Below are positions 1 to 13,700 of a stretch of DNA of 64,000 nt, piece after piece. How positions within the stretch are numbered: position 1 is the first letter of the stretch; the number at the start of each line of letters is the position of its first letter. Under the pieces are notes generated by a model, which had not been told where the DNA came from, did no database searches, and worked only from the letters and a program-made list of their open reading frames with translations. A program made the position numbers and the translations under genes. Source of the stretch: Apis mellifera (Eukaryota; Arthropoda; Insecta; Hymenoptera; Apidae); contig NC_037639.1 of assembly GCF_003254395.2 (NCBI RefSeq), positions 14,869,037-14,933,036 on the forward strand, read 5' to 3'.

Positions 1-1684
1 GCGTATGCGTGCGTGTGTGTGTGTATGGAATTTTTGTGAAGAAAAAATTTGCTCTCGCTCATTCACTCTCTCTCTCTCTTTCGTTTTCGTCGATTCGCAA
101 AATTTCAAGCGGACTCGCAAGCTGGCACTCATACACGCATACACGGTGTTGTTAACAAATTGTTAAACTCGAGGCGTTGATGATTACGTGACGCGCGTTT
201 GCGGAGGAACAACGACGATCGAACGGCTGGTTATAATACGTGGTTGGTTAGTTACAGAAGAAAGCGGTGAGAAGCACACGCAACAGTCACGCATTCGACG
301 TGTATGTATATTGTATCCGTTTTGCACGATACAATATGATCGTTATTATAGGGGAAAAGTGATCAACACAACCGCGTCGTTCACTTTCGACGGTGTTGTT
401 GTTGTTGTTGTTGAATGAAAACACGGCGCGTGCGCTTTTTTCGGGTGATCGAATTCACCTTCGAAAGGACCTTTGAATTTCTCTCGAAGAGAAACGAAGT
501 AGAGGCCATCTTCCTCGCATTCGCACTCTTTCCATTTGACGGGTCGAGAGAGAGATATTTCAACGGCCCGCGTGGATCAAGTTACACAATAAAGTAAAGT
601 CGAGAAACTACCAAAACATTAACGGTCAACTTGTCTCGCCTCGACTTTCGATGCTGACGGATTTTCGTCGTCCTCTTTTTCCTCTTCTATTTTTCAACGA
701 TTATTTATTATCCGTGTTTTCTCGAACTCGAGAGGAAATCCGTGAGCAGCGAAGATCGTGGACGAGATCGAAATATATGGGCGGTATCGTTAGTATTAGT
801 TACTCAAAAAAGCGTTCAAACTTTAATCGTTACTTATATATATATCATATAAGTGTACAAATGCTCGATGCTCGACGTCTTACAAGACCATCACCACCAA
901 AGATCCCATCAGACAATTGTTACAATTTTACGGTACTTTTGTCATACAGCACAGAGACACAGAAACACGCACAATTACATATAGATTATATGTATACGTA
1001 AATATATATATCTTTCGTATATTATATATTTACACTTTACATTTGGACTAGTCTACGATTGTACTATTCTACTCCTCGCTACGCTAACTAGCAAGCGCTG
1101 AAGCGTGTTGTCTTGGGAAGACGAGGAAAGAGAAGGAGAGAAAAAAAAAGTAAGTAAGTAAGTAAGAAAGAAAGAAAGAAAGAAACGAAGCATTCTATAC
1201 AATTCGACGTTGCATGCACATGCCAGTGTTAAGATAATTCGTGACGTGCTACATATCTAATAAATTTTCCGAACAATCGATCCAAGTTATCGTTTCATCG
1301 GATAATCCGCGTTCCTCGTGTCGTCCCTTAATCTTCGCCGCGTAACCAATCGTCTCGCCGATTCCGTCTCGCGGGACCGATGATACCGACCGATACCGAC
1401 GATATCGTCCTTATCGATCGATCTTTACATTACTTCTTCGCTCCTCGCCGGAATTTCAAAATTGATCGATCGTCGCCTACGCGATATACCAGATTAGATT
1501 CGAACGAATTCGGGGAGGCGGTGCTCGAGACACGAGAAAGAAGAAAAAAAAAAAGGAAGAAAATATCCATCCATCCACGAAGTCGCGCGAAAGAAAAGGA
1601 AACTCGCGCGAGTCAATTTCTCCTTCACCTATTCTCCGCATCTCTCCGTGGTATATCCCTGCTCGCCTCCGCCCGCCAACTCAC
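1..1684. other. Intron after Shank coding exon 5, no further exon seen
   Basis: Intronic on the minus strand if the gene continues left, as the open donor at 1684-1679 implies. It holds a short (TG)n at 10-25, a (GTT)n run at about 392-412, AT-rich TATA-like DNA around 830-1030, and an (AAGT)n(AAAG)n stretch at about 1149-1184. No Shank linker or SH3 exon was recognised. Confidence 0.6.
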
Positions 1685-1949
1685 CAACTTCTTCCGGCTG
1701 ATAATTCTTAATGACCTCGGCCAGCTCCATGTTCCCAGCGATCACCGCCACCTGGTAGGGAGTCTGGTTCGCGTAATTCAGGCTGTCCTTCTGCGCGCCT
1801 CTGAACAGCAACTGGCGTATGCACGACGAGTCCGTGTTGTTCACAGCGCATACGTGCAACGGCGTGTTGCCGGACGCGTTACGCGCGTTCATGTCGGCAC
1901 CGTAAAAGAGCAAGTGATCCAGGTGTTGGACCAGGTTGTTGCGGCAGGC
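1685..1949 (-). CDS. Shank: Shank coding exon 5: last ankyrin repeats (end of the visible gene)
   Basis: 265 nt encoding residues 341-428 plus one base. It starts ACRNNLVQHLDHLLFYGADM, directly continuing HQ of exon 4 to give HQACR as in other Shanks, and ends NYQPEEV, the conserved end of the ankyrin array. Acceptor TTCGCAG|GCC is phase 0; donor GTTG|GTGAGT is strong. The next exon should encode the linker to the SH3 domain. I searched positions 1-1684 on the minus strand for it and found nothing convincing, so it is probably beyond the window. Confidence 0.94.
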
Positions 1950-4900
1950 CTGCGAACATGCGAGGGGGGGCGCGCGGAGAGGGGGAGGGGGAGGGGAAGA
2001 GTTTTACGTTATCGATTATCGAAAGACACGCGGATGTGCGATTATAATTATAAAACTCTCCCCCCTCTCTCCCTCTGTCCTTCAAACCACCCTCTCCTCC
2101 CCTTTCCCGTTTTTTTCGAACAAGAGGAGGGGGCAGAGCAGTTATCGGAAAAAGAAGGAGGGAGGAGAAGAGGGGAGGGAGACTGAGAAGGGCGAAAAGG
2201 TGAAAAGCGAGACCTGATGCACTTCCTGCCATCCCTGCAAATCCTGGGCGCCTATCGTCGCGTGGTCGTGGAGCAACGTTTCGCACAGCATCGGATCGGT
2301 TTTGTAGATGACGCTGTAGTAGAGCGGCGTCAAGCCCTTCGTGTCCTTGTAATTGGGGCTCGCGCCGAGCTCGAGCAACGTCTTCACAGCTTCCAAACTG
2401 TTCCGCTCCACGGCGCGATGCATCGCCGTCAAACCCTCCTTCGTTCGATAATCCAACAACGCGCCACCGTTCACCAGCGCTATTATCACCTTCGAGGGTT
2501 TCTTCAACGTGGTGGCCAAGGTGAGGGGAGTCTCTGCGAATTCGTCAGAATATTGGATTCGAATACGAAGGAAGAGAGCGGGTCGATCGATCGATCGATC
2601 GATGGATCGTAATTCGTGAAAAAAATTTTTTAAGCAAATGAGATTAATCTTTTTTTTGAAGGATAAGAAAAAGTTTTAGGAAATTTTTTTTTTCTTTACC
2701 TCCGGTTTCCTGGCAGTGGAAATTAGGATCCAGGCCCTTGCTGCACATCTTGGCGATCTTCTCGACCTGGCTGTTTGCCACGTACTCGAGCAACCTTCGC
2801 AAGTTCGTCCTCGTGTGCATCGCCTTCAACTGTTTTTCATCCAGGTGCAGCATCTTGTAGACCCGTCTTTTGTACTTGAGCTGCGAATTAAAAATGGGAT
2901 CGTGGCGTAGGCTCTTTGATCATCGTGACATTATGGCCGATAGAGATGCGACGGAACGCGCGCGCGCACACGCCCAGGTGTGGAATAACGACACCTGACC
3001 TCCCTCCCATTGGCATTTATATAAATCGCACGTGTAAATTGAATTTTTCTATATCATTTTGCACGTACCGTTTTGAATATTTTTATTCGAAGATTTTTTA
3101 AAAGGAAATGAGGAGTACAAGTATAATATATCTCATGATTAGAATTAAATAAGATTAAAAATTACAGAGTCAAATTTTGGTAGGTTGATATTTCTTATGA
3201 AAAAATATTTAAGAAGAAAAAAAGAAAAAAAATATACCAACATTTCACGCATTCTTTTATCTGAAAATTTATTTTTCGGAGAGAAATCTTGACGTGAATC
3301 AAGATTTAACGTTCACGTGAAACGTTCTATATGCAAAAAAAAAAAAAAAAAAAAAAAAATAAAAAATAAAAAAAAATTGCAGAATACAGCGTATACACAC
3401 TCTCCATTTATTTTCGAAGTGGGCGTTTCGATGCGAAGTCTCGTGAAATGCCACGAGTCTAACCCTTCCTGCACACCCACCTAATAGAGAGTCCGATGGG
3501 AAGAGAAAAGAAGCTCATTTTTTCCCCCCCCTCGACTCATCGACCCACGAGAAACATACCGTATAGGAAGGCAAAACGTGTGTGTGTATATATATATATA
3601 AAATTATCCCGGTTTAATGGAGGATTCGCCATGTCGCTTCCCGGTGGCGTTACATCTTCTTTGTAATTATCGGAGGCATCGTGGTTCGAAGCGTTAGATT
3701 ACCGACGGATAGGCAATATCGCCCGCGCTAATGACTACCGTTACCACCAATTATGATCATCCACGGGATCCGGAATCGCGATGTAAATTAGAGACAGGAC
3801 GAAAGATTTCTCGTCCCTTATCGGCCGTGACCAACACCTCGCTCGTTTTTACGCAACTCGGTCGGTCAATCGGTCGTTAACTCGAGAGAAGCCCGACGAC
3901 GCGATGCGAACTCTGACTCTTGGCCGACTTGGCGGGCAAAGAGAATCGTGGTGATCACCTCGGATACCAAGGTGATCTCGGTAATACTCTCGGCTTAACG
4001 GTCGGTGGTGTTGAGAGAGGGGTATCACGGGACGCGTATCTTTTCCGCGCGATGGAAGAACCGTGGCTCCGTGACTCGAACCGTCGCTCGGCCGATCACG
4101 TTATTACGGAAGGCAACGGTTCTCATCGTCGCGACAGGCTTTTCGCAGCGTGCGTTTAATCATCGTTTTGCTTCTCGACTCGATACGCGTGTAATCGGTC
4201 GCTTTGGCGAGGAGGGAGAAGGATTTCTCGTTAATTGCTTCGTTTCCCAAATCGAATATCGAGAAATCTGAAATCAGCGTCGTTCGTTTGTAAACGGATC
4301 GGAATCGAATAGTTTCTCGAGGAAGCGAAAATTACGTAAAAGTCGGGTAGGAGGCGCGACGAGTCGGTCGGCTCGATCGACGGAGCTCCGTGTGCGCGTG
4401 CGCGTGTCCGAGATAAGAAAAAAAGGTAGGCGGCGTGGCGAATAGCGACGGTACCGAATACCGCTGATCTATGGCTCCCCGTCCAACGCTCCGCGTTTTA
4501 TTTATTTCTATCCGCGTTCCGAGTGCACCGGCCGCGATATTGGCCGCAACTCTGGAGGAAAAAACAAAACAAAAAAAAAGAAAAAAAAAGGAAAAGAGAA
4601 AAAAGAAAGAGAAAAGTGAAACAAGCGTTGCGTACACACCGTGCACACCGTGTTCGAACGTTCCCACTTTATCTACATCATCCGGCTCGACGTTGAAATA
4701 TTTCGCGAAATGGTAGAGGTGAAAATTGAGCCGAGTGGCTCAAGGCCGTGCCCCTTGGAAAGAGAAAAAGGAAAAAATCTCGAGGCCATCTCTTTCGCGC
4801 GGCGAAAAAGAAAAACTCTCACCGTTTAATTAACGTCGGATAGAGGAGGGCGATTAATTATGCAACGATCAAAGGAGCAGGGGTGGTAGATACGCTCCCT

Positions 4901-7059
4901 CCCTCGACCAGTGCACGCGTCACACACACGCACGCACACGTACGCGCGTTCCATTGCCAATTATTTCCTCCTCGATCGCGTTGTATCCATCGCGGAACGA
5001 AACGAAGAGAAATCGGAAATCTCTCGTTCCAAGATGGAAGAGTTTTGCGATGCGACTCAACTTATCCTAGAAAGTGAATCCCCGTGGCGAGACCGAGCTA
5101 TCGACACTGAACTCGATCGCGTCAACGGAGATCGAGGCAAGAAGAGGAGGAGGAGGAGGAGGAGGGGGAGGAGGAAGAAAAAGAGGAAGAAGAAGAAAAA
5201 GAAGAGGAACGCCAACACCGAGATGAGCACTAGATCCGGTTACGCAAGAAAACCGCGGGCAAGATCCAGATCTCGTTAACCGACCGAGGGATTATTTGTT
5301 TTTCCCGGATCCCCAGGTTTCAACAGTCATCGTCCCGGTGCATCGACTTCCCACCGACGAAAAATCTCCATCGACGCGACATCGCGATCCATGATCCTCT
5401 TGGAAGGAAATCTCATCTGCATTTTTCATTCTCTCGAGAATCACTCCTCGCGTCTCTTCCCCCCTCCCCCCCTTTTTTTTCTTCTTTCTTCTTTATTTCA
5501 CTTTCTCGTCGCGGATCGTTCCTCTTCTCGGCTGGCTCTCAGGCGGAAGGAAGGAGGGGAGGAGAAAAAGTAGGCGCTCGGGGAAAAAATAGCCACGCGG
5601 ACCCTCCTTGACCCGCGCGCGCAAACGGAGGGGAGGGATAAAGAGAGTTCTCGAGCAAACTCCTCGATACTGAAGAGTCTCGCGCGGCCCTTCGCAAACC
5701 CCTCTCCTTTCTTCCCTTTGACGGCCAATCTCGGAAGCCGAGGCAACCTTTTCGCCCGCGTCAATGCGCCACCCTCCCTCCCTCCCTCCCTCCCTCCTCG
5801 CAGCCAGCCTCGTTTAAACCCTCGCGTTCAACTCGGCTATTATTCCTCGACGAGAATAGTGGCGAGGTCAGGGATGAAAATTCGAACCAAGGGGAGAGGC
5901 TTCCTCTGTCATTGCCACGCGTCTTAATATATATATACATATATATCGAGAGAGAGATACAATAATATCTTACCTCCAAGTATCCGACGGGCCCGTTGAA
6001 CGGATAGTCGCCTAGGCGACGTTCCTCGTCCAAGAACTTTCCGGCTTTCCCATTCACCGGCGGGCAGAACAGACCGTAATTGAAGCTCTCCTTCAGCTCC
6101 TGGAAAAACGATCGCAGAATCTGGATCAATGGGGAAAAAATTGTGCGGTGGATCGGCTGCCGCCCGCCACCCCCGTTCTACTATATATATATATATATAT
6201 ATATAGTACGCGCTACTCTCATGCAACATGAACGGGGTGGTAAGAGATGGAACAGAGACGGATTGGGGAGGGGGAGGGAGGGAGGTAGGTAGCTAGGTTT
6301 GGTTTCGAAACCGGATTCGAAACTTACTTTCCAACTCCAAATGTTCCCCCACCCCACCCCCTTTCCTTTCCTTCGAATCGATTAGACTAAGACAAGGGAT
6401 CAAGGGAATGCTCTTCATCCGTACTTCCCATCCCCCTCTCTATCTATCTATCATTCTCGAGGGAGGAAGAATTCTCGAAGCGTCGAGAATAATAATAATA
6501 ATAATAATAATAAAAATTCGTAAAAGGAACTCGTTTTATCCCACCCCTCCTCGCGACCAGACGATCCCGTTCGTTTTCGAAAAACTGCCGGCTCTCGAGC
6601 GCGACTCGATCCCGGAACGGGAATCGGCCGCGGCTCGAACCTCTTCGAACGAGTCGAGCGTCCCCTTCGGACGCGTCACCCCTCCTCCTCCTCCTCCTTC
6701 TCCTCCTACAGATCCTCGCGGCTCGAACGCACGCAGCGGAGGGACGAGCGTCCCTCCCCTTGGTCCGCTCGCGTGTCGAACTCGCGTTGCTCGACTTGTC
6801 GGAAACGCTTCGTCCCGACGGAAAGTCGCCCGCGGCGACGGGGCAGAGGGGAGAAAAAAGGAAAGGGGGAGAGAAAGAAAGAGAGAAAGAAACGGGTACA
6901 GAGAGAGAGAGACGAGAAATAAGAAATGAGAGAAAGATAGATAGTTAAATAGATAGATAGAGAGAGAAAGATAGATACTTAAAGAAATAGATAGATAGAT
7001 AGATAAATAGAAAGAGACGAGAGAAAAATAATTAAATAAATAGATAAATAAATAGAGAT

Positions 7060-7105
<46 letters not shown>

Positions 7106-7246
7106 GATAAGATGAGATGAGATAAGAAACGAGAGAAAGATGGATAGTTAAATAGATAGATAGAGAGAGAAAGATAGATACTTAAAGAAATAGATAGATA
7201 GATAGATAGATAGATAGAAAAAGACGAGAGAAAAATAGATAAATAA

Positions 7247-7280
<34 letters not shown>

Positions 7281-7686
7281 GATAAGATGAGATGAGATAA
7301 GAAACGAGAGAAAGATGGATAGTTAAATAGATAGATAAATAGAGAGAGAAAGATAGATATTTAAAGAACTAGATAGATAGATAAATAGAAAGAGACAAGA
7401 GAAAAATAATTAATAAATAGTTAAATAAATAAAAATAAAAATAGTTAAATAAATAGATAAATAAATAAAGATAGAAATATATATATATATATATGAGAGA
7501 GAGGGGGGAGATAAGAAACGAGAGAAAGATGGATAGTTAAATAGATAGATAAATAGAGAGAGAAAGATAGATATTTAAAAAAATAGATAGATAGATAAAT
7601 AGAAAGAGACAAGAGAAAAATAGTTAATAAATAGTTAAATAAATAAAAATAAAAATAGTTAAATAAATAGATAAATAAATAGAGAT

Positions 7687-7723
<37 letters not shown>

Positions 7724-10700
7724 CGGATGGGTGGGTGGGCGCATTACCGGGTAAAAAGGGCGGGAGGGGGAAGAAGAAGAAGAAGACACGAAGCGGGGAG
7801 AGCGATTCCCACCCAACAATCATGGGAACAATAGCCAAGAGTGGAACACGTGCCAAATTAAAGGCCTGGAAAGTAGCAAAGTACCGAGGTGAGCGCGATC
7901 GTGTCTGGCCCCGGCCGTTTAAAACCGTGTTGTCTGATGCGCGGGGGTGTGGTTGAGAATCGGAACACCCGGGGAAAAAAGCCACCGAAAGGTGGAGGGG
8001 GAGGGGGGAGGGAGGAAAGCATCTTTCTCGTTTCTCGTCTCGAAATGTTTTCGCAAACATTTTCCATTTTTACGTTTCTTTCTCTCTTTGGATAGAATAC
8101 GAATTCCTCGAATCGAAACAATAATTAGAGGACGAAAGTACGTCGAAAGCGTGGTAGTAGTAGAGACGCACAGGCTTGTATAGATTCAGATATGGATGTT
8201 TATATTACGATCGTTTCGCTTGGCGAGTTGCCAAGTTGCGCGTTCTCGACAGGCAGGAGGGGAGAGGGAGGAGGGGGGGGGCGATTATCTGGTCGACCTG
8301 GTTCGACTCGGCTCGAGAGGGTTTCCTCAAGGTTGGAAGTGGGTCGCGATCGTTAGTGACCACCTCGGGAGGAGGAGGAGGAGAAAATTTTTCGGTGGGT
8401 GTCATCTCGAAAAGAAAAATTTCACGAGGAATCGAAAGAAACGAACGAGTGAAAGAAGAGAGAAAAAAGGTTGATTAAAAGAGATGCGTCACCTCGGATC
8501 GCAAATTTCCCTATAAATCGAAATCCTTCGATAATAAAATCCTTCCCAATCGTTTCCATCAATTCCTCGAGTTACGAGATATATTATTAAAAGAATGAAG
8601 GAACGAGTCGAAATTGAGCGAGGGGAAAGAAAAAAATGGGTCGCCGAGAAACGACGTTTCCGCTCTAATTATTGCTTCGATGAAGCGTTCAACCGAATTC
8701 ACGAATTGCGAATATGAGACGTGGGCCGAACGAATTTCTGAGCGGGGAAGAGGAGGTGGGCGGGGAGAGGGGGGAAGAGAAAAGAGATCGAAGGACGATA
8801 TCGTCCGCGGGAGCGAATCCTCGGGCGAACAACAGAGATTGGATCACGAACGATCGAGTGGGATTTTATCTTTGAGCGCGATTACTCAATGAAACCGATT
8901 GCGTCATTTTTTTTTTTTCTTCTCCCCGTCTCTCGAACATATCGAATCGAATACGAAACGCGCCGACGACCCGGGACCGTAACCTACGTCTTTGGAGTGA
9001 AAGTTGGATCTCGCCTCGTTTCGTTTCATTTTCTTTTTCTCTCTCTCTCTCTCTCTCTTTTTTTCTTCTGTCTCGATCCTGCCTCTACGCGCGTACCACG
9101 TGGATTCACAAATTTTGACCAAAAAAGGGAGAGGCGTACTCGATTTAGAGAAAACGGAGGTGGAGGAATGCATAAATGCACGAAGAGAGAAAGAAAAAAA
9201 GAAAACAAAAGCAATCAGGAGGAATATTGGACGAAGAGGAGAGGAGAGACGCGTGTACGAATTCCGCGTGGATGGATGGATAAGGTTAGGCAACGTTAAA
9301 CTGCAAGAGCCCCCCTCCTCCCCCTCCCTTTGCACGGCCCTGCACGGGAGAATAATGGTCGAACCGTGTCTCGATCGTGCTTTATGGGATGTAATTGCGG
9401 TGCGGGCCCGTGGCGAGTGCCGCAACCCAGATAGAAGCGTTACGGTTTTGACCTTCGACCACGACCACGAAAACGAGTTTTTGCCAGAGTTTTCGCGCCA
9501 CCCAAACGTCTACTTTCATCTTTTTCCCCGTCCTTCCTCTCTCGAGTCATCCTTCCGTTCTATTTTTATTCCGAACGCGTTTGATTAGCTCGCGTTGTGA
9601 CAAATTGGACGGAAGGAAGAGGAAGGATGGGACGAGGCGACGTCGATTAGAAAGTTCCGCGAGGCGAAAAGATCGAGGAGAGAGAGAGAAAGAGAAAAAA
9701 GGAATCGATGGACGCGTTACGAAATGATCCACGGTTACAAAGAGGAGGGGGAGAGATTACGAAATCTCGAAGAGAATTCGCGAAACGCGTTGGAATCGTT
9801 GGATGGATACGGAGCAATATAAGGAGTATGTCCTCCTCATGGCGAGGAGAGAGAGAGAGAGAGAAAGAGAGAGAGTACAAAGGCGAGCGGGTTCGAGTCG
9901 TGGTCGAAGCAACTTCGGCGTTAAAGAGGAAATACGAGCCATAAACCTTGGATGCACGCGGCGGCGGACACGCGGGGAGAGGGAGGAGCGGGTGGAATAC
10001 GAAATTCGAATTGCAATCCAAAGAAGTAAGAGAAATCTTGGCCGTCCGTTTAAACTTCTTCCCGAGGCATCGAATTTCGGAAATTTTACTATTGAAGATC
10101 TTTATCGCGGGGAAAAAAAAGAAAGAAAACAGATCGTTTGGATTATTCCGTTATTATCGAACGCGTTTTATCCTACGATAAAACATCCATTCGATAAAAA
10201 AAGGTTATCGCGATGGATCCGATAGATATTCCGCACGTGTCGCTTCCATGCGCTTCACGCCTATCATCCTTCCCTATCCGCGCGTCGAATTCGATGGCGA
10301 TTATTCGGCGACACGCGTCGTCGATAGATCGAAAATTTATATATTCGTTTCGTTCGAATCCTTCCTTCCTCGATTCTCTCGGAAATTCTCCGCAGATCGA
10401 ATCCATCCCTTCCTTACCGAGCGAGCCAATTTTTAACGCAACACGAAGGGATCGAACTTGGAGGAGGGAATTCGAAGATCCTTCCTTCTTTCTTCGTTCT
10501 CGCCTCTCTCTCTCACGTTTTCTCTACTTCTTATATAACCCCGACGGGTTTATAGAAAAACCGCCGACTTTATCGACCGTCCGAGAAACTGGTTACAAAT
10601 TGCGCGGGAAAACGCAATACGGCCGATCAACGTTCGGGCGTAATTCATTTCTAGGGACGGATAATCGTTGGAGAAACGAGAAAGGGACGGGCTCGTTTGC

Positions 10701-13700
10701 GGGTTCGCGCAAACTCCTCCTATTCCCGATAGGACCGGTCACGTTCCCACAACGGTTGAACGAAAAACCTTTCCTTCTTTCCTTCGATTCTCTCTCCCTC
10801 TCTATCTCTCGCCCGATTTCTTCTTCTGCCTCGATACCTCTCGATTGTTAAATAAACGCGAGGCAGCACCGAAGGGAGTAAATGGTTGGCGGGTGTTCCG
10901 CCTCTCCGTGGCCGGAACGTTTATTAAATCACCTTGGTTTACGGCGACAAGGAGGAGGGGGGGGAGGAGCCCGGTGTTTGTATAAATAATAAAGGGACAA
11001 ATGGAGGGGAGGATGGACGCGTCTCCATCCTCCTCCGTATCGCAGCGGCTTTAGAAATGTAAATTGAACGCTACGAGCTACGAATCCACGCCGCTCCGTA
11101 ACCTCGGGGACAGAATCTGCTTAGGTGGCTATGGACGGCCGCGATGGCATGCCGTGCCCCCTCTCCTCCCGGCTCTCGTGCGCATCTAGACGGTTTATAC
11201 ACACGAGTCCTGTTCGACTCGCAGTGGCGTAACCACCTCTCTCACTCTCCCGGCTCGAACGAGAAGCGAGAAGGGAGATCTCCTTCGAGCACCCGATATT
11301 AACATAACTCCCCTTCCGAATTTTCTTTTTATGTCTCCATCCTTCTTTCCATCAACTTCGTACAAGCTTGAAAATTTCTTCGTGTATATAAAAAGAGGAC
11401 CCATTTCCCCGCCGCTGAACGAACCAAAAATGTGCACACTATGAAAAGAATCGTGTGCAATTTTTTATCATCGAAAAAAAAAAAATTTCCTCGAAACGTT
11501 TAATCACAGGACTCGAATAACATTACAGCGATATAATTTAATATCGCGCGAATGAAATATCACGTTTTCAAGAAAGATGCACTCGATGATATCGCTCGTC
11601 ACACTATTTAACAATCGCCCGTAATAGTAGTATCGATCGGTACAGAACGATTTTAACCGCCCGTAATGGGATATCGATCGACGATTTTCAACCGCCCGTA
11701 AAACGCGTCCACGAGCGTTTTACGAGTCGAGACCGACTACGCTGGTAACGAAAGGGTAAAAAAAAAATTCCAAAGGGAAGGAGCAGCGAGAAAACAATCC
11801 CAGCGACGGAGAGATCGAATAACCCCCCTCCCCCCTCCTAAGGACCGAGTGACCCGGATTCGAAGTTACGCCACTGTCCAACGCCGCGAGTTCGTACAAT
11901 ACAGGCGCGGAGCAGCAGGTATAAATGGAAATCTGTATTTATACGCTCGCTCGTGTGCGCGCTCGTGCCTCGTGTTCGGTCCCGGGGTCACACGATAATG
12001 ACCTTATTACAGGAATTACGGGTTTCCAGGGGTGATCCGGCCTCGGAGGGAGACTCGACTGCCGACTTTTCGACTTTCGAAAGATCGATCCGGAACGAAC
12101 GACGAACGATCGATCGAAGTAGGGCGGAGGGGGGGGATTGGCCCCTCGATCGAATTCTATTTCTTCCGCGAGGATGGATCGTTTGGAGCCCTGTCATATA
12201 TTCTTATATCTCTCGAGCAGGTCTTTCGTTTTTGCCCGTTTCCAGGGACAGGTTATTAGAACTGGTTCCGGCTTTGTCATCCGCTCGGTGACGAGATCGG
12301 TGCGCTCCAGCGCGATTATCGATCGGTCACCTTCCCCGCCGAAATCTCGAAGATGGAAAGAAAGGAAAGAGAGATTGGAGAGAGAGAGAGAGAGCGAGAG
12401 TCTCTTTCCCTTTCGTTCGATTAATTCTTTTTCTTGATTATTGAGCCAGTTCCAAATTCGATTAATGAGGAGAAATAATCCTTCAAGTTTGGATCAGTGA
12501 TTTTTTGAAATTTTTTTCATTTGTTGTTTTACGAGATGTAGAATGGATTCTTAGATTTTTCTATCTCAAATTAGATCTACATCTTGGTCCGAATTTGACA
12601 ATCGTGGGAATAGAAATGTTATTTTCAGGCACAATTTTTTTTCTTCTTCATGAAGTGTGGAAATATTACATGTCCAATTAGATTTTCTTATCTCAAAAGA
12701 TGGATTGGAATGCATCCTCGAGATTAGTTCGAGTTTGATGGCTGTAATAAGAATATTATTTTCAAAGTTTCGAATAAGTAAAATGATCGATTCGAGTTGA
12801 GAAGATGAAGTTTGAATGACAGAGAGAAATAATATATGAGTATATAAGAAGGCGAAAAATAAGAATAATAGAATAGAGAGAAGAAAGAGAGAGGATAACA
12901 AAATCTGTAAAATCTTCGAATATAAACGAGCTGTTATTTTTTAAAACTATTTTTTACTCAAATAGCCAAATAAATAACTAAGCGATAAAAAAGTTAGAAG
13001 TATTAAAAATTTCATAAAATATCAAAACAACGATATAGACTTTAGAATATTCAATAAATTCTTTCCTTATAAAGATACATAAAATATTAAAATACTATAA
13101 AAGTTAAATCATTTCAAGTTAGCCAAGAAATTCACGGAAATCATCCGGAATGCAAACTTAAAAAAAAAGTTCCTTTCACTCGTATATTTCGTTCATCAAA
13201 AATTGCAAACACAAATATACACAATATTTCGAGAAACCGTTCCACGTAAGAGAAACGAGGAGAACGAAGGACGTGAAATCATTATAACTGTAAGAAAACA
13301 CGGAATTGCTCGACCGAGCGAAAGATTAACACAAAGGATTAACGCTAGTGGCACGTTTTCATTCGCCTCCTTTAGTTGCCATCGAGCGGCGGGGAGATCA
13401 TCATCGTTCGATCTTCCATCCCGTGAAACGTGGACGTCGAGCGAGCGTTTCCTCGATATCCCCCTCCTCGCCCAATTTAAAGCCCGATTAAGGGCCGATA
13501 TCGAATTTTCGGATTCCTCCTCCTCCTCTTCCTCCTCCTCCTCCTCCTCCTCCTCGAATCGAGTTTCGTTCCAAGTAACTCGATTTTCCGGATCGAAGAA
13601 TCGGGCGCGACGACGTCACGCTCGATAATTGCCAATCAATCCCGCACGGAAGTCTCCCCCTACTCCTCCTCGTTTCGCGAGTTGGGCCTCGTTTCCTTCG

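Noticed and set aside
381..563. Minus-strand frame with a short Gln run (QQQQQQ) considered as the next Shank exon
   Set aside because: No similarity to the Shank linker or SH3 domain and no matching acceptor with the required phase could be identified.
6100..6123. Alternative acceptor TTGATCCAG giving a longer Shank exon 2 (ILRSFFQ added)
   Set aside because: The added residues break the length conservation between the SPN halves; the downstream TTTTTCCAG acceptor restores the family spacing exactly.
9880..9905. GGTTCGAGTC, like a tRNA B box
   Set aside because: No A box, acceptor stem or cloverleaf could be formed; upstream is a GA repeat.
10213..10851. 212-codon plus-strand frame inside Shank intron 1
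   Set aside because: Composition follows the local TCGA/CTCTC-rich DNA; overlapping frames, no domain.
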